Assembly: GCA_037893245.1 (NCBI GenBank)
Contig: JBAIAA010000603.1
Span: 1,302,001 to 1,366,000, forward strand
DNA length: 64,000 bases
DNA from: Crossaster papposus
Taxonomy: Eukaryota; Echinodermata; Asteroidea; Velatida; Solasteridae
Direction of reading: 5' to 3'
In this document: positions 43,805 to 54,739 of the stretch, in pieces
Position numbering within the stretch: position 1 is the stretch's first letter
Layout of the letters: every line of letters starts with the position of its first letter
Program-made: the position numbers and the translations under genes
Notes under the pieces: model-generated
Database searches by the model: none
The model's input: the letters and a program-made list of their open reading frames with translations, nothing else
Told to the model about the DNA's origin: nothing

Positions 43805-45245
43805 TTTAACACAGATATGGGCACCGTACGTTTTTTTTCTTTAAAAAAACATAGAATCTTGTCTAAAATCAATTACATTCGGCCCAGAATAGGACACATA
43901 TATGCAAACCCATTTGTGACTTTTCATTAGAAAGTGGTGCGTTAAGATTATATGAAGTTACACTGTCCTAATGATTGTATATGTTGTGAGAAACGGTCAC
44001 TTTGATATTGAATGAATTTTAAGACTGCACAGTGGAAAATCTTTCAATTTTTTTTTCAGGAAATGTATTTGAGGCATAGAAATAGTTAAGCTCATACATG
44101 TACTATCATTAGAATTATGAATATTTGCTCCCATCATTACGCCAACAGTGGTGCGGAATAAGATTCAGTGTATAGCCTACACCTTTTATCAAAGCAGAGT
44201 TCAAACCAATAACAGCAACAACATGGATTCAAAGTTCACTTGGGTCCCAAACGGGAAAGGTGGGATTAGGATTTGAGTGACCTTACCCAGACTTGACATC
44301 GGAACCCGTCACAATTGTCTGATGAGACTCGCTTAAAATTAGGCTTAAATCAGTGAGGTACACACCTGGCTGAAATTGTTAAGGGCAAATGTCGACCTTT
44401 AAACTTTTTTGAGTGGTATAGTAAGTAATATCATGTCAAAAAGTGAATACCTCATGAATGGTCAAGACACTCCTTGTCTTAGCTCCCTTGCCTCGGTCGA
44501 ATTTTGTATGTTGTTCGATGTACAAAACTGCATCGATCATCTCCAGAAGTCCCTAGTAAATTATAAACAAACGGAAAATTACAATGGAATAAAGAGACCA
44601 TATTTTATACTTGAGTCACAATCAAGTGACGCGGATAATTAAAGCTCAATTTTAACTTCCTTAAGTAAGCACTAAACCCTCGGTAATTCAGTTAGCACAT
44701 GCGCACATAGTTCAATACATGCGAGGTGTATGGTGTAGCACATCAATCCTTAATGAGCATTTTTTGTTATTGTTTTAACCTCTGCATTCTGCTCGCCCAT
44801 GCATCAAATGTTACGCATGACATTACTGTTGTTGCCTTTCCTTTTGTAGTCTTTCTGAAAATGCAACATATAATGGTCAACAAAAAATGGCATGAAACTT
44901 GACCCCCACAAAGCCGGGGGGGGGGGGGGGCGGTTAGGGGGGGCGGAATCCTTCCCCTTGCATCCTCAGAACATGGTGCATGGATATTTTGCCAAATAGT
45001 GTATAACACCCTTCAATTAATTGAAATGAAAGTTTGAACATCAATTATAATTGGTATCCTAATTTGCATACTTAATTTTTTTTTAAATGCATTACTGTTT
45101 TGGGGATATTTTGGGACGGGGGCAGAATTTTAATCCCCCCGCCCGGCTGTGAGTGGCCGAGAAAAAAAAAGAAAAAAAAAGAAAAAAAAAGCAAACAAAC
45201 AAAACAACACAGCGCTTTGAGGGCTAAATGCCTGAAAAACCACAT
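43805..45245. other. Intronic spacer, no supported gene
   Basis: A 78-codon plus-strand frame (44409-44642) is unrecognised. A G-run occupies 44916-44930. (aaaaaaaaag)n lies at about 45161-45190, next to the LINE's 3' end. Confidence 0.5.
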
Positions 45246-45433
45246 ATAATAAATAATAATAATTTATTGATTTATATTGCGCCCATTCCATACAATGTAC
45301 ACAGGCGCATAACAACTATATAATTGCTAAAACATTGGTAATTAAAAATTACATGCACATAAAATATAATAAGACATACACTGTGAACAAGTAACAATAT
45401 TATTAAAAACCTTATTATAATTAAACCACATTA

Positions 45434-48400
45434 TTAAAAAGCTTGTTTAAAAAGATGAGTCTTCAGGACTGATTTAAAAACACCAAGATTAGCAGCATTC
45501 CTAACATGAAGTGGGAGTTTATTCCAGAGGTATGGAGCACTATATTCAAAGGCTCGGTCCCCAAGAGTAGCCTTGCCACAACCTACAGGGTAGTTAAGAA
45601 AGATACCATCACTAGAACTACGAAGACAGTAACGAGATTGGGACTTGATAGAAACAAGCTGACTTAAATACTGTGGGGCTAAACTATGTAAAATTTTGTA
45701 AGTAATCAATAACAGTTTGAATTCAATTCTAGACCGAACAGGAAGCCAATGTAGATCCATAAACAATGGTGTAATATGACAAAACTTGAATGCATTACAG
45801 ACAAGCCGAGCACAAGCATTTTGAACTCTCTGGAGTTTATCAATCTGTGCCTTAGGTAAACCATAAAACAAACTATTACAGTAGTCAAGTCTACTAGAGA
45901 TAAATGCATGAATCAGTGTCTCCGTACATTCCTTTGATAAATATTTCCTAATTCGTCTAATGTTATGCAAATAATAAAAAGCACTACCGCACACTTTAGT
46001 TACATGAGTTTTCATTGACATATTGTCATCAAACCATGCACCTAAGTTTCGGGCAAGGGAGACAGGGGAGAGAATGGACTGGCCAACCTGTATGCCGTCC
46101 AATGTAACTTTACACAATTGCTGACGTGTACCAATTATCAAGAACTCTGTTTTTTTGTCATTCAAAAATAACCCATTAGTAAGCAACCATTGTCGTACAT
46201 CATGGATGCAAGCTTCCATGGCAGAAACAGCGAACTCCTGACTACCAGCCTCGTCAGGACTGAATGACAGATACAACTGTGTATCATCTGAGTAGCAGTG
46301 AATCTGTGGATGATGAACTTTGACAATGTCAAACAGTTGACTGGTATACAAAATAAAAAGTAGGGGGCCCAGACATGATCCCTGTGGGACTCCCCATTCA
46401 AGGTTATAGTTATTAGACAATTTACCATTAATTAAAACCCTTTGAGATCTGTTGGCTAGATATGAACAAAACCAATTGAGGGCTGTACCGTTAATTCCAA
46501 AACGTGACTGAAGTGCACTCAATAGAATATTATGATCTAATGTATCGAATGCAGCACTTAAATCTAATAAGACCAACAGTGATACATGTTTTCTGTTCAT
46601 AGCCATTAACAATTCGTTCTGAATTTTCAAGAGAGCTGTTTCAGTACTATGAAATTTACGGTATGCTGACTGCATCAATGGATATAAATTATTCTGAGTC
46701 AGGTAAGACTGTAATTGACTTGCCACAACTCTTTCTAATAGTTTTGAAACAAACTTTAAGTTACTAATAGGTCGGAAGTTCTCCACCCTAGCCTCGAGAC
46801 CAGGCTTTTTTAACAGAGGGAGAACAACAGCCGACTTCCATATAAGTGGAAAATGCCCAGTTTGTAATGAAAGGTTAATCAACCTCGTGATGAATGGTAA
46901 TAAAATATCTGAACATTCTGTGAATAATTGCATAGGAATTGGATCCAGTACACATGTTTTCTTACTAGAACCAGTCACAAGTGTATGAACACAACTTTCA
47001 GACAGTTGACAGAAATCAGTAAAAACAGCCGTCCGAAGATGAGGTAAGGGAGGTATGCCATAATTCAGTGGGCTGTTTGCCCTACACAATGCTAACCTTA
47101 TACGGGAGATTTTCTGGACAAAAAAGTCACCCATACAGTTAGCGAGCTGTAAATCGTCGGTATGCGGAGGTAATGATGACACGTTGTTGCGAAAAAGAGA
47201 ACATGCAGCTTTAAAAAACTTTCTTTGATTTGTACTGTTATCTTCAATAAATCTTGTATAATAATCCTGACGAGCAATTTTCATTAAAAAAGTGACAGAA
47301 TTTTTCTTCAACTTGAACAAATATAAATCATGTTGTAACCCAGTTTGGCGCCATTTCCTTTCATGTTTTCTCCTGTCACACTTGGCCTTCTTGATATTGT
47401 CATTAAACCAAGGTACCTGTGGGCGAACAATAATCGTTCTATTGATAACTGGAGCATGACAATCAATAATGGCACCTAAAGTATCACTATATAAATTAGC
47501 AAGACCCTCGAGATCATCCAGATTTACATGAGAGGACTCAATATTACACAAATCTGAATCAAGTATATCGTCCCTAAACCTTGCCAGATTGATGGCCTTA
47601 ATTTTCCTGAACGACACTTCTTTCGAAGATAAGCAAGGTTTACTGAATTGTAGATTACACACAACTGAAAAATGATCAGAAAATAATTGATCAGAAACTG
47701 GATCACCCCGAATAATGGATTCAGACTGACGGCTGATTATTAAATCCAATGTATGACCTTGTACATGAGTAGAGGTAGTGACATGCTGATGTAAATTCAT
47801 AGATTCAAGCATTTCACAAAAGTGTATAGCATCAAGGGTTTGAGTCGCATCAACATGAATGTTAAAATCACCGGTAATCACAAGTGGTTCACTAGATAAT
47901 ACAAGTGATTCTAAATAATCAGAAAATTCAGTTAAAAATGTTGTCAGAGTCACCTGATGGTTGGGTGAGTAAGGTGGCCTGTATATAATAACCAGTCTAA
48001 GAGGTTGTGATCCAGACTTAATTAACCATTCCGAAAATTCATATGACTGGCGTTCACCAGCGGCAAGCTTGCTAACTTCCATGTTGTCTCGTAAAAGCAG
48101 TGCAGTACCTCCACCAGTTCGACTGCTCCTCGGGTGGTCCAGAAATTTAAATCCTATGGGTGTTGCTTCAATTCTACAAGCATCATCAGTGTCTTTAAGC
48201 CAAGTCTCTGTCAATGCGAATATATCAGCACCAGAACTGCAGACATAATCAACGAAGTCACTTGTTTTGTTCTTAAGTGACCGCGTATTTATTGTACAAA
48301 GTTTCGCAGCGGAATCCTCATCAGAACTAACAGTCAATGAATGGCGAGGAATACAAACCAGTGGTCTCGAGTTAGACCGCATTCGTGAGAATGTTGTTGA

Positions 48401-49138
48401 ACAGGTACGCTCTCGAATGATGACATCAATTGTCTGAGTAGACGAGCATGTCTGTGGTGATGGTAAGCTGCAACCGTTATTGTTTTCTTGACGAGAAAGA
48501 ACATCAATCAGTGATCTTGGTGAAAGGTTCATCTTACCGGTAGATGTTAAAGTTGATCGATCATGGCGAGACATGATGACAGGAATGGGTTGATTACAGC
48601 GTTTTATCCGCCTGCCACCTCTGCGACCCCGATGATGTTGCTTAGCAATCCCCAGTGAAATCAAGTAGTCCCATGTTGCTTTAGGTAGTACAGATGTACT
48701 CTGGAATTTCAGTAATTCTTGACGTGTGTAGACCAGCCCATCTTGATGACATTCAGTAAATTCGCTATCACTTGTACTTGTTGTAGAGGGGCCTGGGTTT
48801 ACAGAAACATCCCCAGCAATTATAATGTCTGTTGGTGGATCGTGGCCAGGAATCAATAAACATGTTTGACCATGTTTTGACCACTTCGCTTGGGGGACCC
48901 TTGAAGAACAAAATCCCACTGGACATCGACAACGCCGTGTAAATGAAATCGTTACCGGTTTGTGCTGTACTTCTGCTAAAGCTGACCACAACTTGCAGGT
49001 AACAGTCAGATTTGTAGAAGAACTCGCATCATTGATGGAAATACAGGGCTTCAATGTACATATGCTTGAAGGCAGTGCCAGTCCTCGGAGTAACAATAAA
49101 AACATCACCGGTCCAGCAGAGTAACAAACGGCGGCCAT
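45434..49138 (-). CDS. LINE polyprotein: N-terminal 2A-like segment, AP endonuclease, reverse transcriptase
   Basis: 1234 residues from ATG at 49138. Residues 1-30 are hydrophobic and signal-like (VMFLLLLRGLALPSS). A Cys-rich stretch follows, then DVSVNPGP (110-117), a 2A-like recoding motif. The endonuclease begins near residue 280 with INTRSLKNK and has ALTETWLKD, ITGDFNIHVD and DLIISR with FSDHFSV. The reverse transcriptase has FRPISNLKFVSKLLERVV, LDLSAAFDTLDH, GVPQGSCLGPLLFILYTS and the catalytic CYSDDTQLYLSF (SDD rather than ADD). The tail ends NLGVFKSVLKTHLFKQAF. This is the usual CR1/L2 order for target-primed reverse transcription. A separate ORF1 was not seen upstream. Confidence 0.95.
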   Translation of the reverse strand: MAAVCYSAGPVMFLLLLRGLALPSSICTLKPCISINDASSSTNLTVTCKLWSALAEVQHKPVTISFTRRCRCPVGFCSSRVPQAKWSKHGQTCLLIPGHDPPTDIIIAGDVSVNPGPSTTSTSDSEFTECHQDGLVYTRQELLKFQSTSVLPKATWDYLISLGIAKQHHRGRRGGRRIKRCNQPIPVIMSRHDRSTLTSTGKMNLSPRSLIDVLSRQENNNGCSLPSPQTCSSTQTIDVIIRERTCSTTFSRMRSNSRPLVCIPRHSLTVSSDEDSAAKLCTINTRSLKNKTSDFVDYVCSSGADIFALTETWLKDTDDACRIEATPIGFKFLDHPRSSRTGGGTALLLRDNMEVSKLAAGERQSYEFSEWLIKSGSQPLRLVIIYRPPYSPNHQVTLTTFLTEFSDYLESLVLSSEPLVITGDFNIHVDATQTLDAIHFCEMLESMNLHQHVTTSTHVQGHTLDLIISRQSESIIRGDPVSDQLFSDHFSVVCNLQFSKPCLSSKEVSFRKIKAINLARFRDDILDSDLCNIESSHVNLDDLEGLANLYSDTLGAIIDCHAPVINRTIIVRPQVPWFNDNIKKAKCDRRKHERKWRQTGLQHDLYLFKLKKNSVTFLMKIARQDYYTRFIEDNSTNQRKFFKAACSLFRNNVSSLPPHTDDLQLANCMGDFFVQKISRIRLALCRANSPLNYGIPPLPHLRTAVFTDFCQLSESCVHTLVTGSSKKTCVLDPIPMQLFTECSDILLPFITRLINLSLQTGHFPLIWKSAVVLPLLKKPGLEARVENFRPISNLKFVSKLLERVVASQLQSYLTQNNLYPLMQSAYRKFHSTETALLKIQNELLMAMNRKHVSLLVLLDLSAAFDTLDHNILLSALQSRFGINGTALNWFCSYLANRSQRVLINGKLSNNYNLEWGVPQGSCLGPLLFILYTSQLFDIVKVHHPQIHCYSDDTQLYLSFSPDEAGSQEFAVSAMEACIHDVRQWLLTNGLFLNDKKTEFLIIGTRQQLCKVTLDGIQVGQSILSPVSLARNLGAWFDDNMSMKTHVTKVCGSAFYYLHNIRRIRKYLSKECTETLIHAFISSRLDYCNSLFYGLPKAQIDKLQRVQNACARLVCNAFKFCHITPLFMDLHWLPVRSRIEFKLLLITYKILHSLAPQYLSQLVSIKSQSRYCLRSSSDGIFLNYPVGCGKATLGDRAFEYSAPYLWNKLPLHVRNAANLGVFKSVLKTHLFKQAF
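48788..48811 (-). other. 2A-like ribosomal-skipping motif in the LINE ORF
   Basis: Codons 110-117 spell DVSVNPGP, matching the 2A core D-x-(E/S)-x-N-P-G-P, preceded by a hydrophobic IIIAG. 2A-like sequences are known near the N-terminus of LINE ORFs in sea urchin and lancelet. Here it would release a 116-residue N-terminal peptide with a signal-like start. Ser in place of the commoner Glu is tolerated in some 2As; activity is inferred. Confidence 0.65.
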
Positions 49139-49388
49139 GTTGTTTCAGAGCTCACACATACAGTGTACCTTTCGATTACTAAATTGTTTTTACCTGTCGG
49201 CCTTCAGTCATCTTCTGAACTGTATCCAATAGTGCCATTGCTCGTTTCTGCAGTGTTTCCAGCGGGGTTTCGATAATCATGCAGAACTCGGCAAGAACCT
49301 TGAAAATAAGAAAAACATAACTTTTTGCTTTCGTCTTACTTTTCTGAGCCAGGTGTAACATGAACCTAGTAATACGACAATTGCACAT

Positions 49389-50053
49389 AAGGTTCGAATG
49401 ACGTCTGGTGCAACTTGTTTTATTTAACGCTCACATTCAACACCTAATACTGTTACTGAGTAACACGACTTGGTGCAAGCTTGTGGTTGGTTACATAAAA
49501 GATGTCCAGCATATGTACATCATTAACAGTGGGCAAGAATGGCACAAAGGTATACATCAAACTGGGGGTATCACGTGCCACAGCAACACTATTTAGTCTG
49601 GAGAGTTTAAATGTTGAATGAGAACAAAAACAGTCAGTGCACCAGACGTTATTCAAACCTTATGGGCAAATGGTTTACTTAATATTTTTTTTATGGTTTA
49701 AAGATTCCATATTTGTTTGTGCAAAATCCATGACAGTGACATACAGCAAGCAAAGCTGGGGTTGCTTGTTCTTTTCTTTTTTTACAATTGTGATTGTTTG
49801 TTTCGTTTCCGAAAATATTTTTAGAAGATGTTTTAGCAGGATAGAATTACTTTACGTGTGGTTATCAAATAAACAAAACCGGACAGTAGCTAGAAAATTT
49901 ACATACATTTTTAGAGCAAATAAAGAAAATTGATGCGAGTGGAGATTGAACCAACTGGTTGCAGGTTCTAATCCCATTCTTGTCAATTTTTATTGTTCAC
50001 TCTGAAAATGTAAACAAAAGTAGCAAAAACATAAGCTGAAAACTTAAACTTAC
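49389..50053. other. Spacer with a possible tRNA-derived box
   Basis: No gene. At about 49933-49975 the plus strand has tgcgagtggagat (A-box-like) and about 20 bp later ggttctaatccc (B-box-like), suggesting a degraded tRNA or SINE head. Arms of a cloverleaf could not be completed. Confidence 0.3.
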
Positions 50054-50639
50054 AAATTCTTCCAGTTCAAAGCAAGGATATTTCACGACAAAGTTGTCCG
50101 CTGCCAATGGTGGTCATCCATCTTCTTCTGTCTCTAAAACTCTCCTTTAGAAGAAGACGGATGTGTGCCGAGTTTGGATGACCTTTCTCCATTTCCTTTT
50201 GTATGGTATTGGTGTGCTCCTCCAATTCCTCGCTTGATGATTGTTCTGCTTACAAGTGCATGGACTGAGTCAGGCATCTCGGCAAATGCACATCTCTTTT
50301 TTGGCTGTTCGTGTGCACTGTCATCACTCTTCCTCTTCAGGGTCCATTTGATATGCCGTATTTTTTGGCTGAGGCATCTGTTAAAGTAGGACTGTAACAA
50401 AGAGTAGGCCTACTGGATCAATGGTAAGATTGAAGACACAAAAAAGGAGCTTCTTAAAACAAAATTTCCCGAAAACAAAATTTATCTGCACCCTTGCGAA
50501 TTCAACAGAGTCAAACAGTAGCAAACTGTGAAGTCTGATGAATCCAATATAATCCATATCTAGAACAAACATGTAAGTAGGTCCTACTCCTCTTGTGCAA
50601 ATATGGCACATATCACTTGACTCCTGATCGGTGTTGTAG

Positions 50640-51390
50640 TTTCAGTTTCAGTTTATTTTCCACAGTACCAATAACATAGAAAAACATTTAGATTAAAGGT
50701 ATAGATAAGGCAAAACATAAGTACATTGTTAAAAAGATGGATGATACTGTGGAGGAGCCCATAAATAAGCAAAGCTTGTAAGGAATGGGCTCCTGAAAGC
50801 ATGCATGTACATTGAGCCGCGTAGATGTGCGTTTGTTGACTAGGAAACAAGTGTACACAAAATCGCATACTCGTAATTGATCCCCAGAATATGGGCTCAA
50901 TGTACATGCTGCTAACAATGGACATATTAACACAAAAAGTGACAAATGACAACGGACATAAACAGTATACTACGACAGGTCAGCAATGGAGGTACAATGT
51001 GAATGATAAATTAATTAAATCATCAAATTAATAATAGGATTTCAACAAAGTAGACTTATGTACATGTTTAAAAACGGGAAGATTTTTCGAAGTTTTAAGT
51101 TGTTCATTTAACGAATTCCAAAGCTTGGGTCCCTCATATTTGACTGTTTTGTGCGTAAGAGAAGTACGAGCATATGACACGTGAAAATTGGCGGCTTGGC
51201 GAGTAAAATGAGAATGAATGTCACGGTTGTGGGTAAATATATTTGTGATTGAAGATGGTAAAGTATAATGGGTAGATTGATACATGAGAGACCCAAGCTG
51301 ATAGTAATACATATCTTTAACTTTAAGTGTTTTATGTTTACAAAAGAAAAGTAGTCGAGACCTCTTAACCCTCAGAGAGAGGGGGAGGGG
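50640..51390 (-). mobile_element. 5'-truncated LINE, C-terminal end only
   Basis: Minus-strand frame 51312-51028 reads IHSHFTRQAANFHVSYARTS, YEGPKLWNSLNEQLKTSK and a Lys/Leu-rich end, the usual tail of non-LTR reverse-transcriptase ORFs. About 390 bp of 3' UTR follow to a tttcagtttcagttta end near 50640. It lies in an intron of the SAMD3-like gene and is a different family from the complete LINE. Confidence 0.75.
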
Positions 51391-51626
51391 GTTGAAAACC
51401 TGTTACCTATGTCTAGTCTTGTGTCACAGGTCTTGTGATGGTCTCGACTATAACACGTTCATGATGATGACCTTTTCTTATGATACACTGAAAACAATGG
51501 CTTCTTGTGGCAATTAACTATTGGTGAAGCACAAGTACCGTGAATTGCCGAATTGTAAAGTCCTTTGATACCCAATTCAAAGTGCTATACATGTATGCCA
51601 ATATAATACTGTGACTTAATAATTAC
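51391..51626. other. Intron, no further feature
   Basis: Spacer between the truncated LINE and the SAMD3-like exon; a gagagagggggaggggg purine tract lies near 51374-51390. Confidence 0.4.
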
Positions 51627-52019
51627 CCAGGGTTCGTTGCCCTCATACTGTATAGATGGATATGAGGCAAACATCTTCTGACCAATGGACTTGTAGTTCT
51701 CTGCTGAACTGAGTTCCGGGTACTTCGTCATGAAGAAGTGTGCACTCTCATCGATCAGCTTACTCCACACTGCTTTTGCTTGGCCAGATGCCAGTTTGTC
51801 ACTCAAAAAGGTACTAAAATCGGGAAGTTTAACATCATCGGAGCAGGATCTATAAGCTGACAAGGAAGACAAATGTAGAAACTTATTTCAAACATTTCAG
51901 TTCCAAAATTATTTTGGTTAGGTCTGAAAAAAACCCACTTCCAGTGAAGCCAATAGAATATCTGAATGTTTTCTTTATGCCCATTACTAATTGCCCATTA
52001 GAAAGTGATCGTATATATC

Positions 52020-54460
52020 CTAAAAGTCAAATTCAGCAGGGAAAATATTGAAGTGTAAGTTAAGTGAGAAAACATTTAGACCAGTCTCATATGGTTTGTG
52101 CACTTGGTAACAAGTGATGGCCAGAGATGGGAATCTTTCCAATGAGGTCCCAATGATTCTGCACTTGTTCTTGCAAAAAACATAGGGATTTTCTGGGTTT
52201 ATTCCACAAGCCTCACGTGATCCGACTAGGAGATATACTGATTCCCTAACATTAGGAGTCAGTAGAAGTGGCACTCCTCTGTCTCTCTTTCCCCGTATGT
52301 ACACTAGGCTAAGTCTTTTGATTGAAAGTTGTTCAGAGAGGGACAGAGATTCCACAACATCAGTATTTGCATCCATTCCACGTGATTTGTGTCTGTGTCT
52401 CTCCTGGCCGTCGTCGATTGTAAACAATCAGTTGTGCCAGGGTTAGCTTTGCCAATTGTGAGAAAGTTTCCCCAGTAATCCCATAATGCTTTATTTGGCC
52501 CTTTATTTCACGCTCTTCATTGCACATATGTTTATGTAGCTTCATGATGTCCTTTGTAAGTGGAAGCCTTTTTGGCTCATTCCACTTTGAGGTGGCTGCC
52601 AGCCTGCCGCAAAGCATGACCTGACACCCTTGTTGGCCATTCAAGCTGCATGAGTCTTTTAAACCCCGCACCATTGTTATCAGAAATCTCAGTTTTAAGA
52701 GACTGTGCATCAATTATTTCAGCCATTCTATTCAGTATGTGTCCATGTTTTCTGGCTAGGGATGGAGTTGAAAACTGAAATGTGTGGTCATCAAAGTTTG
52801 AACACTTCAAGGTAGCCTCAACTACTGCATCGAAATTTCTAGGATTACCCAAGTACTTTGCTGTATAGATATGGTCATCATGATCAAAGGTGCGTGCAGT
52901 GTTCAATGAGCGGGCAGCTTCTCTCATTTTCTGAGACACATAGTGGTTGCTGTTATTTGTATGTCCAGCAGCTGCGGCATAGTGTTCGCCCAATTTTAAA
53001 ATTAACCTATCATTCCTTGCTATAAGAGTGATTTGATCGTGATCCATCCCGTTCAGGACATTTGCCAGGTATCTTGACACATTTTCTGACACAGGCATAA
53101 GAGCAGCCCCTGCCCTTAGTTTTGCTGTATGTTTTTAAATGTTTAAACAATCACGCCCCATTGTATCTTTCGGACTATTTCACAAAATATGCTCCAGCTC
53201 GCCCACTAAGATCCTCTATGGACTCCACCCGCTTGACTATGCCAAAAGTCAGTAACTCAGTATTTGCAGAAAAAAGATTCAATATCATTGCTGTTAAGGC
53301 CTGGAATGGATCCCTTCTGCCATCAGAGCTGCGCAATCTGTTGACAGTTTCAAGAAACTTTTGAAATCATATTTATTTTAATCATGTGTTTTTGAATTTA
53401 TTAATGGTTGACCTTCGTACACGCTTTGGTACTCTTGTGTAAAGCGTTCTAAATGCCTATTATTATTATTATTATTATTATTATTAAATGTCTCGTCTTT
53501 TTGGGGTTTGGTTTATGACTGGGACACCTTTTTTGTGGCGGTACAAAGCAGCCTTTTTGTACAGACCTCTACAATCAAAACAAAACATGTACTGTTTGAT
53601 CTTATGTTTGTCGCCATACTTTGGACGTTTATGGACAATAACCTTGCCCTTTTCACTACCACCTAAGACACGTTTGTTGTGCTCATAATCGCCTGCTTTT
53701 CTCAATTCAGCTATGAGATCCCTTTTCGCTTTTGATTTTTTTTCAAGGGCAAGTATTTTTCCGATCTCTGTTTCCTCTGAGTGCTTGTCTTCCCAATGTT
53801 CTGTTATCTTCTTATAAGGCTTGTGACCAAAAAAAATGCAGTAGTGTCGTTTGTCCCACACCCTCTCTCCAGTTTTGGATGTGCTTGCTGATGACACAAT
53901 CCAATTTTTTTTTTTTTTTGTGCCATTCGATTCTCCTTATTACTTCTTTTCCTTTTTTTGTTTGCCCCTTTCTGACCCTGCAATGCATGTTTACGTTTTT
54001 CGTTTGGTGGTTGTCCATGGTTTCCAATAGGTATACACTACATACAAAGTGGTCATCTTCAGAGAAATCCGAGGCTTCAGAAAAATCACAGGATTCATTT
54101 TGCACACTTAAATTGGCCCCATTTTCTAAAGATCTAAATCCGGTCTTTGAAGTCCCAGCTTTAATGTCACTGGGTACATCTGCTATCCCAGGAAGGTCAT
54201 GTTCACTGACTGAAGTGTCACTGCTTTGTGAGTCATCTTCGCTCCACGAAGGTGGCTCATATACATCGTCACAAGATTCATCTCTGTCAGAAAACATTTC
54301 TTCATCACTAAGAACAGGCCTATCTACAATTTCAGATGAACTGATTATATCTAAAGTGTCCTCCACCTTCTCTACACGGACATAATTATCCTCTACATAT
54401 ACACGTACTTGTACTTGGTCCACAGATCTGTTCTCTGGTTTGTCACTTTTCACATGGTTT
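52020..54460 (-). pseudogene. Tyrosine-recombinase-like (possibly Crypton-related) gene, truncated
   Basis: Minus strand. An acidic N-terminus (54453 to 53920) runs into a Lys-rich stretch where a 15-base homopolymer (53906-53920) shifts the frame. A Cys/His region follows (HYCIFFGHKPYKKITEHWED, then MFCFDCRGLYKKAALYRHK, 53880-53490). The next exon block is 53098-52577 (ITLIARNDRLILKLGEHY, YVSQKMREAARSLN, PSLARKHGHILNRMAEI), then KLTLAQLIVYNRRRPGETQ, then IRGKRDRGVPLLLTPNVRES (about 52300). This order matches a fish/invertebrate family whose C-terminus carries the recombinase HxxR...Y. Here that end is missing and the frame closes at 52020. LINE DNA is inserted at 53110-53487. Confidence 0.65.
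53110..53487 (+). mobile_element. 5'-truncated LINE fragment with (TTA)n tail
   Basis: Plus-strand frame (53122-53364) reads LYVFKCLNNHAPLYLSDYF, KRFNIIAVKAWNGS and LPSELRNLLTVS, the C-terminus of a CR1/L2-type reverse-transcriptase ORF. It is followed by a short 3' UTR and a ttattatta microsatellite (53458-53487). It sits in antisense between exons of the recombinase-like gene. Confidence 0.85.
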
Positions 54461-54540
54461 GTGCATGTTGGTACATCCTATACAAATAATAAAAAAATTA
54501 AAAAAATCATTTTAACCTGTTGAATGTAATCTAAAATGTC

Positions 54541-54584
54541 CCAGATTTGATGTCACTGGGTACATCTGCTATCCCACGCAGCTT
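54541..54584 (-). repeat. ~44 bp duplicate of part of the recombinase-like gene
   Basis: gtcactgggtacatctgctatccca at 54550-54575 repeats 54165-54190 almost exactly, including the flanking tcccag/ttYga bases. The duplicate lies just upstream of the first readable exon. Confidence 0.7.
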
Positions 54585-54739
54585 TACCTTACATACGTAC
54601 TGTGGACATTCCTTTGTCTTCATGTAGTTAAAAAACGTTGACTAAATACTCATTTTTCTCGCTTCCCCAAAACAAATTTACCCTCAAATTTTGATTCTGG
54701 GCCTCTCACCTGTTCCTTCTATCTTTTCTATATATAACC

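Larger units (their letters stand above)
45246..49165 (-). mobile_element. LINE (CR1/L2 clade), apparently complete ORF
   Basis: A minus-strand non-LTR retrotransposon. Its 3' end is marked by the (TTATTA)-type tail, read on the plus strand as aataataataattta at 45248-45262, after about 170 bp of 3' UTR. Its 5' end is close to 49140-49165. It lies in an intron of the SAMD3-like gene between exons 49194 and 43716, in the same orientation. The absence of stops over 1234 codons suggests a young and possibly active copy. Confidence 0.9.
43417..51856 (-). pseudogene. SAMD3-like family gene, four readable exons, LINE-interrupted
   Basis: Minus-strand exons are 51856-51627 (VWSKLIDESAHFFMTKYPEL, YKSIGQKMFASYPSI), 50391-50054 (SYFNRCLSQKIRHIKWTLKR, then in a second frame EEHTNTIQKEMEKGHPN and FRDRRRWM, ending VVKYPCFELEEF), 49298-49194 (VLAEFCMIIETPLETLQKR) and 43716-43417 (KTPRIASSG, then VDAFLLLIGVYYAFDLEYP). 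The order YPEL, FRDRR, KYPCF and YYAFDLEYP fits a protein family often labelled SAMD3-like in fish and invertebrates. Function unknown, and no SAM domain is seen here. A full LINE lies in the last intron. Frame slips near 50260, 50100 and 43680 suggest a pseudogene. Confidence 0.6.

Noticed and set aside
45706..49138. Short alternate-frame ORFs inside the LINE
   Set aside because: Shadows of the 1234-codon frame.
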